Below, piece after piece: positions 18,107 to 28,750 of a stretch of 64,000 nucleotides of DNA. The position numbers and the translations under genes are program-made. The notes under the pieces were generated by a model. That model was given only the letters and a program-made list of their open reading frames with translations, made no database searches and was not told the origin of the DNA. Source of the DNA: Thermoactinomyces vulgaris (GTDB lineage Bacteria > Bacillota > Bacilli > Thermoactinomycetales > Thermoactinomycetaceae); assembly GCF_003688725.1 (NCBI RefSeq), contig NZ_REFP01000013.1, positions 38,614-102,613 on the forward strand, in the 5' to 3' direction. Position 1 is the stretch's first letter; each line of letters starts with the position of its first letter.

Positions 18107-18677
18107 ATGACCGTTTTTCGATCATCAGCAATGAAGGGGACCGGTCCCGGTTGATCATCTGTTGCCACATGACTTGAAAAGAACGGGGGGACAAGCCGGA
18201 AGCCCACTCAATGACGTGACCGGCTTCTTCTTGTCCGCCCGGATGGCCGGTGTACAGAGCTGCAATCAGCAGTCCGCCGGATGTTAAAAATTGGAGGGCC
18301 TGTTGCATGGCTCGGACGGTGGTGTCGGGACGGGTGATGATCGTTTTGTCCCCGTGCGGGAGATAGCCCAGATTAAACATCACGACTTGGACCTTTCCCA
18401 AGAGTTTTTCCGGCAACACTTCGTGCATTTGATCATGGCTTTTTTGGAACAATGTGACTTGACGATGTGCATTTTCCGCCAAGAGACGCCGGTGGGTCTT
18501 TTGGATGGCTTGTTCTTGAATGTCAAAGCCGAAGACTTGTCCGTCCGGTCCGACTTGCCTGGCCAAAAACAAGGTGTCATGGCCGTTTCCCGTTGTGGCA
18601 TCGATGGCCGTCCCGCCGGGAGTTAATGCTTCGGACGCCCATTGGTGGGCACTTTGCAAGATGGATGGAAGAATCAT
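18105..18677 (-). CDS. mnmM: tRNA wobble-uridine methyltransferase (YtqB/MnmM type)
   Basis: A 190-residue SAM-dependent methyltransferase with motif I IDATTGNGHDT, FGFDIQ as acidic loop and FNLGYLPHGDK as the family-specific catalytic region. B. subtilis YtqB (MnmM) methylates the nm5 side chain of (s2)U34 in tRNA; assignment here is by these motifs and by the YtqA-type neighbour. ATG at 18677 follows AGGAGG and overlaps the stop of the radical SAM gene by four bases, so translation is coupled. Confidence 0.82.
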   Translation of the reverse strand: MILPSILQSAHQWASEALTPGGTAIDATTGNGHDTLFLARQVGPDGQVFGFDIQEQAIQKTHRRLLAENAHRQVTLFQKSHDQMHEVLPEKLLGKVQVVMFNLGYLPHGDKTIITRPDTTVRAMQQALQFLTSGGLLIAALYTGHPGGQEEAGHVIEWASGLSPRSFQVMWQQMINRDRSPSLLMIEKRS

Positions 18678-19669
18678 GCTTTTCCTCCTGACATGGATGT
18701 GGAAGGCGTCAGCGGCTTGCGCGGTTTGGCTTTTTTTCCCTGCCATGCGTTGCGCTTTTTCAATTCGGCGTCAATGGCATTGAGCACGCTCCATTTGTTG
18801 GTGCTCCACATCGGGTCGATCAATAAGTCCGGGGGCCCGTCGCCCGTCAACCGGTGAATGACGATGTCGGGTGGGAGAAGTTCCAGGGAATCGGCGATCA
18901 AACTTATATATTGATCTTTTTCCAAAAACCGGATGAGCCCGGCTTCATATTGCTTCGCCATCGGCGTGTTTTTTAATACATGCAGCAAATGGATTTTGAT
19001 CCCTTGGATATCCATGTCAGCGCAAGCTTTGACGGTTTCCAGCATCATTTCTTCGGTTTCGCCCGGCAGGCCGTGAATGATATGGGCACAGACACGGATT
19101 CCGTGTTTCCTCAGTTTATCCACGGCCTCCAGAAAACAGGCGAAGTCATGTCCGCGGTTGATCCTTTTGGCCGTTTCATCATGGATGGTTTGCAATCCCA
19201 ACTCCACCCACAAATAAGACCGTTCGTTGAGTTCTTTCAGATACTCCACCACATCATCCGGCAGGCAGTCCGGCCGTGTTGCGATGTTTAAGCCGACAAC
19301 GCCCGGTTGTTCCAAAATGATTTCATACATATTTTTCAATGTTTCCACGGGGGCATAGGTGTTGGTGAAAGCTTGAAAATAGCCAAGGTATTTGGCTTCC
19401 GGCCATTTTTGATGCATCCGCGTTTTGACTTCGTGAAATTGTTTTAATAAATTATCACGCCGGTTTCCGGCAAAATCCCCGGAGCCGCGTGCACTGCAAA
19501 ACGTGCATCCGCCGACGGCCACGGTTCCGTCCCGGTTGGGACAAGTAAATCCGCCGTCCAACGCCACCTTAAACACTTTTTGCCCAAAAACCCGGCGCAA
19601 ATGGTGATTCCATGTGTGATATCGTTTTTCTCCCCAACGGGAAGGGGTTTTGCATTTATTGTTTTTCAT
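18674..19669 (-). CDS. radical SAM protein, YtqA/TIGR01212 family
   Basis: A 331-residue radical SAM enzyme. The cluster cysteines lie in CPNRDGTVAVGGCTFC, the arrangement of this family rather than plain CxxxCxxC. GYFQAFTNTYAP, LNIATRPDCLPDD, WVELGLQTIHD and HIIHGLPGET are core barrel motifs. In B. subtilis the ytqA product (MnmL) works with YtqB in the aminomethyl branch of U34 modification. The four-base overlap with the methyltransferase supports a joint pathway. Confidence 0.85.
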   Translation of the reverse strand: MKNNKCKTPSRWGEKRYHTWNHHLRRVFGQKVFKVALDGGFTCPNRDGTVAVGGCTFCSARGSGDFAGNRRDNLLKQFHEVKTRMHQKWPEAKYLGYFQAFTNTYAPVETLKNMYEIILEQPGVVGLNIATRPDCLPDDVVEYLKELNERSYLWVELGLQTIHDETAKRINRGHDFACFLEAVDKLRKHGIRVCAHIIHGLPGETEEMMLETVKACADMDIQGIKIHLLHVLKNTPMAKQYEAGLIRFLEKDQYISLIADSLELLPPDIVIHRLTGDGPPDLLIDPMWSTNKWSVLNAIDAELKKRNAWQGKKAKPRKPLTPSTSMSGGKA

Positions 19670-19798
19670 GGTATCATCCTTGTGTTTTGTCTGCTGTCAA
19701 ATTCCATTGACCATTATACATGATTTGGTTCAGGATGGTTAAGGGATGGTTGGTTGGGGTAAGAAATGATTTGTCAGCATCGGGAAGGAGTGGGGAAC

Positions 19799-20668
19799 AT
19801 GGTTCAAATGATTGCAACAGATATGGATGGAACATTATTGAATCACGAAGGGAAGATCAGTCCGGAAAATCAAAAGGCGTTGCGTTTGGCCCGGGAAAAA
19901 GGGATTTTGGTGGTCATTGCAACCGGGCGTTCGTACCAAGGCGCCGTCACGGTTCTCGAGGAAGCCGGCCTCCGATTGCCTTTGATCCATTTGAACGGCG
20001 CTTGCATCCGGTCGGAAAAAGGGATGATTCTCCGGGAGATTTCTCTGGATGTAAATCAAGTCCGGAAGCTGCATGAAGCCTTCCGGGCAGCGGGGATTTA
20101 TCATGAGCTGTACACCTCCGGCGGGATTTACTGCAATCGCGACGGATTTCAAAATCTAAAAGGAGAGCTGGACCGGCTTCAAATCGATCGTTCGAAGGTT
20201 CAGGACTGGATTCGGGATTTGGCCAAAAAACAATTTCGCACGACGGAAATTTGCGATCGGTATTATGAAGATGTGATGGAGGAAGCGAAATCCCCCGTCT
20301 TTAAAGTCCTGGCTTTTTCGTTGATGGAAGAAAAACTGGCCGAAGCGCGCGAAAAAGCAAAATCGGTTGCCGGGGTTTGTGTGACCAGCTCGAACGGGCA
20401 AAATATCGAAATCAATCATCCCGAAGCGCAAAAAGGGATCGCAGTGGAGTTTTTCGCCCGGCTGCATGGGATTCCGATGGAACGAGTCATGGTCCTGGGC
20501 GATCAATTCAATGATCTTTCCATGATGAAACGGGCCGGCGTCAGTGTGGCGATGGGAAATGCGGAGGAAGAAGTGAAAAAAGCCTGCCGTTATGTCACAC
20601 GCACCAATGATGAACACGGGGTGGCCTACGCGATTCAAACCTGGGCCGGCATTGAAGCGGTGGTATAG
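19799..20668 (+). CDS. Cof-type HAD phosphatase
   Basis: A 289-residue cytosolic HAD hydrolase of subfamily IIB. Motif I is DMDGTLL, motif II ATGRS, motif IV GDQFNDLSMM; the long insert between II and III is the Cof cap. Such proteins dephosphorylate sugar phosphates or cofactors such as FMN or PLP; the substrate is not predictable. ATG at 19799 follows AAGGAG; the upstream in-frame ATG has no site. Confidence 0.88.
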   Translation: MVQMIATDMDGTLLNHEGKISPENQKALRLAREKGILVVIATGRSYQGAVTVLEEAGLRLPLIHLNGACIRSEKGMILREISLDVNQVRKLHEAFRAAGIYHELYTSGGIYCNRDGFQNLKGELDRLQIDRSKVQDWIRDLAKKQFRTTEICDRYYEDVMEEAKSPVFKVLAFSLMEEKLAEAREKAKSVAGVCVTSSNGQNIEINHPEAQKGIAVEFFARLHGIPMERVMVLGDQFNDLSMMKRAGVSVAMGNAEEEVKKACRYVTRTNDEHGVAYAIQTWAGIEAVV

Positions 20669-20674
20669 AGGGGG

Positions 20675-20718
20675 AAAACTCTTTGTGGGCCGGAATACGG
20701 TCTCATAAAGAGTTTTTT
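20675..20718 (+). terminator. terminator of the HAD gene
   Basis: A 10-bp stem (AAAACTCTTT 20675-20684 with AAAGAGTTTT 20707-20716) with a long loop and a T run. Confidence 0.75.
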
Positions 20719-20759
20719 TGCTATAATAAGAACGAGAACGCTTTAGGGGGCATTGACAA

Positions 20760-22109
20760 TTGGAAGATCCTGACAGTTGGTGGGTGCTTGGAGTCGTTCT
20801 TTTATTGGTGCTGTTTAATTCCGTTTTTGTTGCAGCAGAGCTTATGGTGCGTCATACGCCGGCAAAGAAGAGGCTGGAAATGTCGTTGAAAAGGTTGGAT
20901 ATCCACCAATATGTTTCTGCCGCGCAACTCGGGATGACGGTATCCTCTCTCGGTTTGGGATGGATGGGCGGATCTTTTTTGTTTCAATGGATGGAATCCG
21001 GGCTGAACCGTTTCGGCCTGTCAGACGGAGCCGTTCAGATCATTGCTTTTTTCTTGGTTTTTTTGTTGTTGACATTGTTGCATGCGGTTTTTGGCGAGAT
21101 CTTGCCGAAGCTTTTTGCTCTTTCCAAACCGGAAAATTTAATGTGCTTTTTGACGCCTTGGGTGCTTGGCTGTTACCATGTATTTCGTCCGGTTGTCCAA
21201 ATTTTGCGGCAATTGACCGTTTTCCTCTCGCGGAAACTGGGAATGGATGCAGGCAAGCAAAGGGTTCCATCGGAAAAAGAGATCCGGCAATCGCTGGAGC
21301 AAAGCTATCAACACGGGGTGATTGATCAAACCGCTTTTGCTCTGGTGGATAATGTCTTTGCATTGGTTGACCGTGTCGTGAGGGAAGTGATGGTTCCCCG
21401 GGTGGAAATGGTCTGCCTGTATAAAGGGCAATCGAAACAGGAGATGTTTCAGACGATCCGGCAGTCAAGCCACATGTGGTTTCCTTATTGCGGGAAAGAC
21501 AAAGATGAGATTCTCGGCGTGATCCACATCAAAGACGTGTTTGAAAAGATGAGGGAAGGCGATGACTTTTCCGTCAGGGATTTGGTTCGTCCGGCGATGT
21601 TTGTGCCCGAGACGATGGAGCTCAAAGCCATGCTTCGCCTTTTTCGGCAGGAAAACATCAGACTGGCGGTGGTCATCGACGAATTTGGTGGAACCTCCGG
21701 ACTGGTCACGATGGAAGACATCATGAATATGATGCTGAAAGAGATTCCCCGTCCGTTGCCTGAAGAAAGGCAACCGCTGTCCGGTTCAATCAAGATGGAG
21801 ATCGATCCGGGATGGTTGATCGACGAGGTGAATCAGGTTTTTCATTGTCATATTCAGGACGATCACAATGACACCATCGGCGGATGGCTTTTCTCCCGGT
21901 TGGAGAAAGCGCCTGAAGTCGGAGACCAAGTCGCCTTTTCCCATTTGTTGTTTCGGGTGAAGCAAGTGGATCATTTGCGGATTAGTAAAATAGAAGTGTC
22001 ACTTCATAAAAGGCATGCATGGATACCGGAAGCAGAGCGGACCGGGGAGATTCGTTTTTCGGAACCGGTCAAATGGGAAAATGTCATGCCGCAATTTTCG
22101 GAACACTGA
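20760..22109 (+). CDS. CNNM/CorC-type membrane protein
   Basis: A 449-residue protein: DUF21 (CNNM) transmembrane domain (about 1-190), two CBS domains (about 205-330, with MVPRVEM and EFGGTSGLVTMEDI) and a C-terminal CorC/HlyC domain (about 345-430). This family is linked to Mg2+ export or tolerance and was formerly labelled hemolysin. The start is TTG after TAGGGGG. A TATAAT at 20722-20727 could be its -10 box. It is a single-gene unit. Confidence 0.85.
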   Translation: MEDPDSWWVLGVVLLLVLFNSVFVAAELMVRHTPAKKRLEMSLKRLDIHQYVSAAQLGMTVSSLGLGWMGGSFLFQWMESGLNRFGLSDGAVQIIAFFLVFLLLTLLHAVFGEILPKLFALSKPENLMCFLTPWVLGCYHVFRPVVQILRQLTVFLSRKLGMDAGKQRVPSEKEIRQSLEQSYQHGVIDQTAFALVDNVFALVDRVVREVMVPRVEMVCLYKGQSKQEMFQTIRQSSHMWFPYCGKDKDEILGVIHIKDVFEKMREGDDFSVRDLVRPAMFVPETMELKAMLRLFRQENIRLAVVIDEFGGTSGLVTMEDIMNMMLKEIPRPLPEERQPLSGSIKMEIDPGWLIDEVNQVFHCHIQDDHNDTIGGWLFSRLEKAPEVGDQVAFSHLLFRVKQVDHLRISKIEVSLHKRHAWIPEAERTGEIRFSEPVKWENVMPQFSEH

Positions 22110-22137
22110 AAGGCCTGGACAAATTTCCAGGCCTTTT
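22109..22137 (+). terminator. terminator of the CNNM gene
   Basis: A 10-bp perfect stem (AAAGGCCTGG 22109-22118 with CCAGGCCTTT 22127-22136) whose left arm begins at the stop codon. Confidence 0.85.
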
Positions 22138-22474
22138 GGTGTTGTTTTTGTATGTATATCTGACGGTCTGAGATGAATTGCTGTGATTTCTGTTCTGAGT
22201 CAAGAGGTTTGGCTGATGGGCGGGTCCGCTTCCAAAAAAGCGCACATGAAACGTCACCTCTTCGTTTAAAAATTTAATGGATTATTATTCAGAGAATCAA
22301 AAACCTTTCTATAGAATGTACCATTTTTTAATTTAATTATAAAGGGATTTATTTCTTGAATATTTAATATCATCAATTGTTTTTTGATGAACATGAAATG
22401 CATCCGGGAACATGCATGGAGCGTGTTTGTGGATGGGTAAGATAAGGAAAGTACAAAATGATGCTCTTGAGCGA

Positions 22475-22502
22475 TTGACAAATTTGCTGTGAGTTGTATT
22501 AT
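22475..22502 (+). promoter_or_regulatory. sigma-A-type promoter of pdhABCD
   Basis: TTGACA (22475-22480), a 16-base spacer and TATTAT (22497-22502). It lies in the 553-base gap before pdhA and implies a leader of about 150 bases. The upstream part of the gap (22138-22474) is AT-rich with no supported gene. Confidence 0.65.
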
Positions 22503-22604
22503 TGAGGAAAGGCCATTTGTTTCAAAGCAAAAAAGTTAATAAAATCAATTGCTTTCCCTTGATTATTTTTGTTGTTATAAAACAGAATAAAAAAATGGGT
22601 GTAA

Positions 22605-22623
22605 CAGTGAAACGCTTTCACTG
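22605..22623 (+). promoter_or_regulatory. inverted repeat in the pdh leader
   Basis: CAGTGAAACGCTTTCACTG has perfect 8-bp arms around CGC. Read on the minus strand it contains TGAAAGCG, the left half of a cre box, but the right half is one base short. It could be an operator or, with the following TTTTTT at about 22629-22634, a weak attenuator 40 bases before the pdhA start. Confidence 0.5.
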
Positions 22624-22659
22624 ATTGGTTTTTTGAGACTAATTCAAAGAGGTGAATGA

Positions 22660-23766
<1,107 letters not shown>

Positions 23767-23769
23767 GCC

Positions 23770-24750
23770 ATGCCACAAATGACAATGGTAAAAGCAATTA
23801 ATGATGCACTTCGTGTCGAGTTAAAACGGGACCCGAACGTACTCTTGTTTGGGGAAGACGTGGGGAAAAACGGCGGTGTGTTCCGTGTCAGTGACGGATT
23901 GCAAAAAGAATTCGGGGAAGATCGCGTCTTTGATACACCGCTTGCCGAATCCGGAATCGGCGGTTTGGCAGTCGGTCTTGCCAGCCAAGGATTCCGTCCG
24001 GTTGCTGAAATCCAATTTATCGGTTTTATCTTTGAAGCCATGGATTCGATTTGTGTACAAGCTCCCCGCTTGCGTTACCGGACCGGCGGCCGTTTTCATG
24101 CCCCGATCGTGTTCCGCGCACCGCTTGGCGGAGGAGTAAAACCGCCGGAACTTCACGGGGATCCGTTGGAAGGATTGCTCACCCAAACACCAGGGTTGAA
24201 AGTGGTTATGCCTTCCAATCCGTATGATGCCAAAGGATTGATGATTTCGGCCATTCGGGACAATGACCCGGTATTCTTCCTGGAACACTTGAAACTTTAC
24301 TTCTCGCAAAAAGCAGACGTTCCGGAAGGGGAATACACCGTTCCGATCGGTAAAGCCAACGTGGTTCGGGAAGGTTCCGATGTCACGGTGATCACGTACG
24401 GTGCCATGGTTCATACATCCTTGAAAGCGGCAGAGCAACTGGAAAAAGAACGCGGAACCAAAGTGGAAGTGATCGATCTTCGCACGCTCAGCCCGCTGGA
24501 TACCGAAACCATCATCCAATCGGTGGAAAAAACGGGACGTGCCGTGGTGGTACAGGAAGCTCAAAGATCTTCCGGAATTGCGGCAGAAGTGATTGCTCAA
24601 ATCAATGAACATGCCATCTTGAAACTGGAAGCACCGGTCAAACGGATTGCTCCTCCGGATACCGTCATCGCATTCCCGATGATCGAAGACCAGTGGATTC
24701 CGGATGTCAAACGCGTGGTGGAAGGAATTACCGAAGTACTCGACTTCTGA
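23770..24750 (+). CDS. pdhB: pyruvate dehydrogenase E1 beta subunit
   Basis: A 326-residue transketolase-like subunit completing E1. [34 protein letters not shown] and [13 protein letters not shown] are family blocks; the C-terminal domain carries [12 protein letters not shown]. It follows pdhA after three bases, with an AAGGAGG site in the end of pdhA. Confidence 0.94.
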   Translation: MPQMTMVKAINDALRVELKRDPNVLLFGEDVGKNGGVFRVSDGLQKEFGEDRVFDTPLAESGIGGLAVGLASQGFRPVAEIQFIGFIFEAMDSICVQAPRLRYRTGGRFHAPIVFRAPLGGGVKPPELHGDPLEGLLTQTPGLKVVMPSNPYDAKGLMISAIRDNDPVFFLEHLKLYFSQKADVPEGEYTVPIGKANVVREGSDVTVITYGAMVHTSLKAAEQLEKERGTKVEVIDLRTLSPLDTETIIQSVEKTGRAVVVQEAQRSSGIAAEVIAQINEHAILKLEAPVKRIAPPDTVIAFPMIEDQWIPDVKRVVEGITEVLDF

Positions 24751-24786
24751 TTGTAAAAAAGTGTGCCGGAAAGACACATACCGATG

Positions 24787-24814
24787 GATGCGGTGGTTTC
24801 GACATCACCGCGTC
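24787..24814 (+). promoter_or_regulatory. intercistronic hairpin between pdhB and pdhC
   Basis: GATGCGGTG (24787-24795) pairs with CACCGCGTC (24806-24814), with one wobble, inside the 102-base pdhB-pdhC gap. A smaller GTGT/ACAC hairpin lies just upstream. No T run follows directly, so it may set mRNA processing or segment stability rather than terminate. Confidence 0.45.
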
Positions 24815-24852
24815 CTTTCTTAAACATGAAAACAGAAAAGGAGGCTATTTTC

Positions 24853-26124
24853 GTGGCAGCATATCAATTTAAACTGCCGGATGTGGGCGAAGGAATTCAT
24901 GAAGGCGAAATCGTGACACTGCACGCCAAAGAAGGAGACACCATCCAGGAATTTGACATTTTTGCCGAAGTGCAAACTGATAAAGCCGTTGTGGAAATCC
25001 CCTCTCCGGTATCGGGGACGATCAAAGAGATCAAAGTCAAAGAAGGGGATGTGGTGCTCGTCGACTCGGTTATTGCCATCATCGATGCAGAAGGAGATTT
25101 CGAAGAAGCAGAGGTGGCAGAAGAAGACGCGGCTGAAGAGACGGCAGCACCGGCTCAGGAAGCCAAGGAAGAGAAAAAAGCGGCTCCGGAGCAAGCCGGC
25201 AACAAACGGAATGTATCGGCGATGCCGTCTGTCCGCAAATTGGCGCGTGAGTTGGGAGTCGACATCACCCAGGTAACCGGAACCGGAAAACATGGCCGGA
25301 TTTTGGCCGAAGACGTCAGACGGTTTGCAGAAGGCGGGCAAGCTGAAGCGGCAGCCCAACCGGAAACGCAACCGGTTCAAGGGAAAACCGTGGAGCCAAA
25401 AACACCGGTGGAAACCAGAGGGGACGAAGAACGCATTCCGCTGCGCGGCATCCGTCGCACCATCGCCAAACGCATGGTGGAAAGCAAACATACCGCTCCT
25501 CATGTCACCTTGATGGACGAAATCGATGCAACGGAATTGATGGCCATCCGCAAGTGGGGAAAAGAAGTGGCGCAAGAACGCGGAATCAAATTGACCTACC
25601 TGCCGTTCATGATCAAAGCGGCCATCGCTGCATTGCGTGAGTTCCCGGAACTGAATGCGTCCATCGATGAAGAAAGAGAAGAGATTGTCATCAAAAAATA
25701 CTATAACATCGGTCTGGCCACCGCGACCGACCATGGTTTGATGGTGCCGGTCATTGAAGATGCCGATCGCAAATCGCTTTTCGAACTCGCTCAGGAAATC
25801 ACCGAAAAAGCAACCAAAGCACGTGAAATGAAACTGGATCCCAGCGAATTGAAAGGCAGCACCTTTACCATTTCCAACCTCGGCGGATACGGGGCTCAAT
25901 TCTTCACCCCGATCATCAACTATCCGGAGGTGGCCATCCTGGGCGTCGGAACCATCCAGGAAAAACCGGTGGTTCGTGACGGAGAGATTGTCATCCGCCC
26001 GCAAATGTTTGCATCTTTGAGCTTTGACCATCGTCTGGTGGATGGCGATTTGGCTGCACAATTTATGCGTCGGTTCAAACAGTTGATGGAAAATCCAAAA
26101 CTCTTAATGATGGAGATGAGCTGA
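24853..26124 (+). CDS. pdhC: pyruvate dehydrogenase E2 (dihydrolipoamide acetyltransferase)
   Basis: A 423-residue E2 core protein. One lipoyl domain (about 1-80) carries K44 in [10 protein letters not shown]. An Ala/Glu-rich linker leads to the subunit-binding domain ([17 protein letters not shown], about 118-150), a second linker, and the acetyltransferase domain with [10 protein letters not shown] at the active site. The start is GTG at 24853 after AAAAGGAGG; the open frame before it lacks a good site. Confidence 0.95.
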   Translation: MAAYQFKLPDVGEGIHEGEIVTLHAKEGDTIQEFDIFAEVQTDKAVVEIPSPVSGTIKEIKVKEGDVVLVDSVIAIIDAEGDFEEAEVAEEDAAEETAAPAQEAKEEKKAAPEQAGNKRNVSAMPSVRKLARELGVDITQVTGTGKHGRILAEDVRRFAEGGQAEAAAQPETQPVQGKTVEPKTPVETRGDEERIPLRGIRRTIAKRMVESKHTAPHVTLMDEIDATELMAIRKWGKEVAQERGIKLTYLPFMIKAAIAALREFPELNASIDEEREEIVIKKYYNIGLATATDHGLMVPVIEDADRKSLFELAQEITEKATKAREMKLDPSELKGSTFTISNLGGYGAQFFTPIINYPEVAILGVGTIQEKPVVRDGEIVIRPQMFASLSFDHRLVDGDLAAQFMRRFKQLMENPKLLMMEMS

Positions 26125-26125
26125 T

Positions 26126-27544
26126 ATGGTAGTGGGAGATCTTGCACAAGAAGTCGATGTTCTGGTGATCGGAGCCGGTCCGGGTGGATATGTGGCAGCC
26201 ATTCGTGCCGCACAACTGGGACGCAAAGTGACCATTGTCGATAAAGATGCTTTGGGCGGCGTGTGCTTGAACCGTGGTTGTATTCCGTCTAAAGCTTTGA
26301 TCACCGCTTCTGAACGTTTCTTGTCCATCAAAGAAGCGGATCAGATGGGGATCGAAGTTTCAGGGGATGTCAATGTGAACATGCCGGAACTCATGAAATG
26401 GAAAGACGGCGTTGTGAAAAAGTTGACCGGCGGTGTGAAATCGCTGTTGCAAGGAAACAAAGTGGAGATCATCAGCGGAGAAGCATACTTTAACGGCACC
26501 GATTCGGTCCGGGTTGTGACGGACGATTCCAGCCAGACTTATAAATTTAACGATGTGATTATTGCAACGGGATCCCGTCCGGCTGAACTTCCGATTCTCC
26601 GGTTTGATGGAAAACGGATCCTTTCCTCCACCGAAGCGCTGCAATTGCAAGAAGTTCCCGGACGCTTGGTGGTTGTGGGCGGCGGTTACATTGGTCTGGA
26701 ATTGGGTACCGCTTATGCGAAACTGGGTGCAGAAGTCACCATTTTGGAAGGAGCCAAATCCATTCTCCCCGGAAGCGATCCGGCATTGACAAAAATGGTG
26801 ATGCGCCGCTTGAAACAACTGGGCGTCAACGTTATGACGGAAGCCATGGTTCAAGGTGGCGAAAACAAAGGCGAAGAAGTGGAAATCAAAGCCACGGTCG
26901 GCGGGGAAGAAAAAACATTTACCGCAGACTATTGCCTGGTTGCGGTCGGTCGGAAACCGAACACCGACGAATTGGGATTGGAATACGCTCAAGTGGAACT
27001 GGATGAACGCGGCTTTATTAAAATCGACAATCAATGCCGCACCAATGTGGATCACATCTATGCCATCGGAGATTGCGCCGGAGGTGCACTGTTGGCCCAC
27101 AAAGCCAGCTACGAAGGAAAAGTGGCTGCGGAAGCCATTGCTGGAATGAACAGCGTCATTGACTATCAAGCCATGCCGTTTGTTGTCTTCTCCGATCCGG
27201 AAATTGCTTACACCGGCCTGACGGAAGAAGAAGCCAAAGAACAAGGCTATGATCCGGTGGTCAGCCGCTTTGCCTTCCAGGCAAACGGACGCGCTTTGTC
27301 GATGAATCAGGCTGACGGTTTCGTCAAAATCGTCGCCGACTCCGAAACCAAACAGGTTTTGGGCGTTCAAATTGTTGGTCCGGAAGCCTCCACATTAATC
27401 GGAGAAGCCGTTTTTGCCGTGGAAATGGGTGCCAACGCAGAAGATCTTTCTTTGACGATTCATGCGCATCCGACCTTGACCGAAACAATCATGGAAGCGG
27501 CCGAAGGCGTCTTGGGCCACGCCATCCATATGGTGAACCGGTAA
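26126..27544 (+). CDS. pdhD: dihydrolipoamide dehydrogenase (E3)
   Basis: A 472-residue FAD enzyme that reoxidises lipoyl groups with NAD+. It shows the FAD site GAGPGGYVAAIRAAQLG, the redox disulfide GGVCLNRGCIPSK, the NAD site GGGYIGLELG, the second FAD motif YAIGDCAGG and the C-terminal HAHPTLTE with the catalytic His-Glu. It starts one base after the pdhC stop. As the only E3 in the window it may also serve the Bkd complex. Confidence 0.96.
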   Translation: MVVGDLAQEVDVLVIGAGPGGYVAAIRAAQLGRKVTIVDKDALGGVCLNRGCIPSKALITASERFLSIKEADQMGIEVSGDVNVNMPELMKWKDGVVKKLTGGVKSLLQGNKVEIISGEAYFNGTDSVRVVTDDSSQTYKFNDVIIATGSRPAELPILRFDGKRILSSTEALQLQEVPGRLVVVGGGYIGLELGTAYAKLGAEVTILEGAKSILPGSDPALTKMVMRRLKQLGVNVMTEAMVQGGENKGEEVEIKATVGGEEKTFTADYCLVAVGRKPNTDELGLEYAQVELDERGFIKIDNQCRTNVDHIYAIGDCAGGALLAHKASYEGKVAAEAIAGMNSVIDYQAMPFVVFSDPEIAYTGLTEEEAKEQGYDPVVSRFAFQANGRALSMNQADGFVKIVADSETKQVLGVQIVGPEASTLIGEAVFAVEMGANAEDLSLTIHAHPTLTETIMEAAEGVLGHAIHMVNR

Positions 27545-27558
27545 GCTTTTCGGACCCG

Positions 27559-27591
27559 GTGCCCCGTGAATCTTTCACGGGGCACTTTTTT
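27559..27591 (+). terminator. terminator of the pdh operon
   Basis: A 12-bp perfect stem (27559-27570 with 27574-27585), three-base loop, then TTTTTT. Confidence 0.95.
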
Positions 27592-27728
27592 GGCGAGATT
27601 TGACGGAAATTTAAAAATAATCGCGATTTAAACTGCTTGGGGACTTTTCATATTATAATGGGAAGGGAATATTTCTGAAAATAATCTTTTTTGGTCTGGC
27701 AATTCATGCATGGTTAAGGGTGAAGCAG

Positions 27729-28304
27729 ATGAATTGGTATCATCGATGGGCTCAGTTGTTTCTGAAGGTTTGCAATGGTTGGCGCGGAACTGTTGCCGTA
27801 AAAATGGGTGAGTTGATTCCTTCTCTCAAACACAAAAATATTTATGTCAGGCACCAAAAGCCGGAAAACTTGTCACCCCCTCAATTAAACACCATTTTCC
27901 ACATCATGGATCAGATTGCGGGAAGCAAAGGGGAAGTGACGAAAGAGGAACAAAAAGCGTTTGTCCAATACCAGAAAAGTTTTTTAAACAAGCGGATCTT
28001 GCAAGAGTGGAAAAAGATCCGGCCGGGCATTTATGTCCGGCAACACGGAGTCGCACAGGATGAGTTGATGGAGGCGGCTTTTTTGAAAATGAAACCCATT
28101 CTGTACAAAAGTTTTTATGAATCCTGTCAGGGACAGGCCGTGGTGATCAACGCATTTACGTTACGTGCATTTGTTTGGAATCATGAATACCTTACGCGGA
28201 AATTTGGGTTGGTCGAGGATCACCAATATTGGCTGGAGATTTTGGAGATGATCGACGATATCAAGAAAAATGCCTTTCAGACAAAGAAAAAATCGCTATT
28301 TTGA
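27729..28304 (+). CDS. hypothetical soluble protein
   Basis: A 191-residue protein, starting at ATG 27729 behind AAGGGTG. It has no signal peptide; composition is basic and helical with several Trp and Tyr. No conserved motif or family is recognised. A TATAAT at 27654-27659 may be its -10 box. It ends 21 bases before the thioesterase gene, so the two are probably co-transcribed. Confidence 0.65.
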   Translation: MNWYHRWAQLFLKVCNGWRGTVAVKMGELIPSLKHKNIYVRHQKPENLSPPQLNTIFHIMDQIAGSKGEVTKEEQKAFVQYQKSFLNKRILQEWKKIRPGIYVRQHGVAQDELMEAAFLKMKPILYKSFYESCQGQAVVINAFTLRAFVWNHEYLTRKFGLVEDHQYWLEILEMIDDIKKNAFQTKKKSLF

Positions 28305-28325
28305 TCTCAAAAAGGGGAGAAAGAG

Positions 28326-28718
28326 ATGAAAACCTCCATTCAAATTGAAGTGCGGCCGACGGAAATCGACGTCATGGGGCATGTGAATAATGCGAAATAT
28401 TTAGAGTATATGGAATGGAGCCGTGAAGATTGGTACAACAAAATGGGACTCCCGTTTGATGTGTTTACGGAGATGGGAGTGGGAACAGTGACTGTCAACA
28501 TAAACATTAACTATCGGAAGGAAGCGTTGTTGGGGCAAAAGCTGGTGATATCCACAGAGCCTGTCCGGAAAGGAAGAACCAGTTTTGTGCTCAAACATGA
28601 AATTTATAATGAACAAGGGGAGAAAGTGGCGGATGCGGAAGTGACCAGTGTCACGATCGACCTGAAAAAAAGAAAATCGGTTGCATTGCCCGAACCATTG
28701 GCCAAAATTTTTACATAA
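28326..28718 (+). CDS. hotdog-fold acyl-CoA thioesterase
   Basis: A 130-residue member of the 4-hydroxybenzoyl-CoA thioesterase/YneP-like group. The family block TEIDVMGHVNNAKYLEYME carries the catalytic acid and the start of the long hotdog helix; the central sheet follows (VTVNININYRKEALLG). It hydrolyses acyl-CoA; the acyl chain is unknown. The ribosome site is AAAGGGGAG. Confidence 0.85.
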   Translation: MKTSIQIEVRPTEIDVMGHVNNAKYLEYMEWSREDWYNKMGLPFDVFTEMGVGTVTVNININYRKEALLGQKLVISTEPVRKGRTSFVLKHEIYNEQGEKVADAEVTSVTIDLKKRKSVALPEPLAKIFT

Positions 28719-28750
28719 AAAACAAGGCAGGGGAAAACCCTGCCTTCATT
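28716..28750 (-). terminator. bidirectional terminator between thioesterase and UPF0435 genes
   Basis: A 9-bp stem (AAGGCAGGG 28724-28732 with CCCTGCCTT 28738-28746). The A run on the left gives a T run on the minus strand, so it fits the UPF0435 gene best. Confidence 0.75.

Noticed and set aside
22266..22481. Open frame on the minus strand in the gap before pdhA
   Set aside because: AT-rich, no ribosome site, and it overlaps the pdh promoter.
24820..26061. Long open frame on the minus strand opposite pdhC
   Set aside because: Phe/His/Asp-rich shadow of a real gene.
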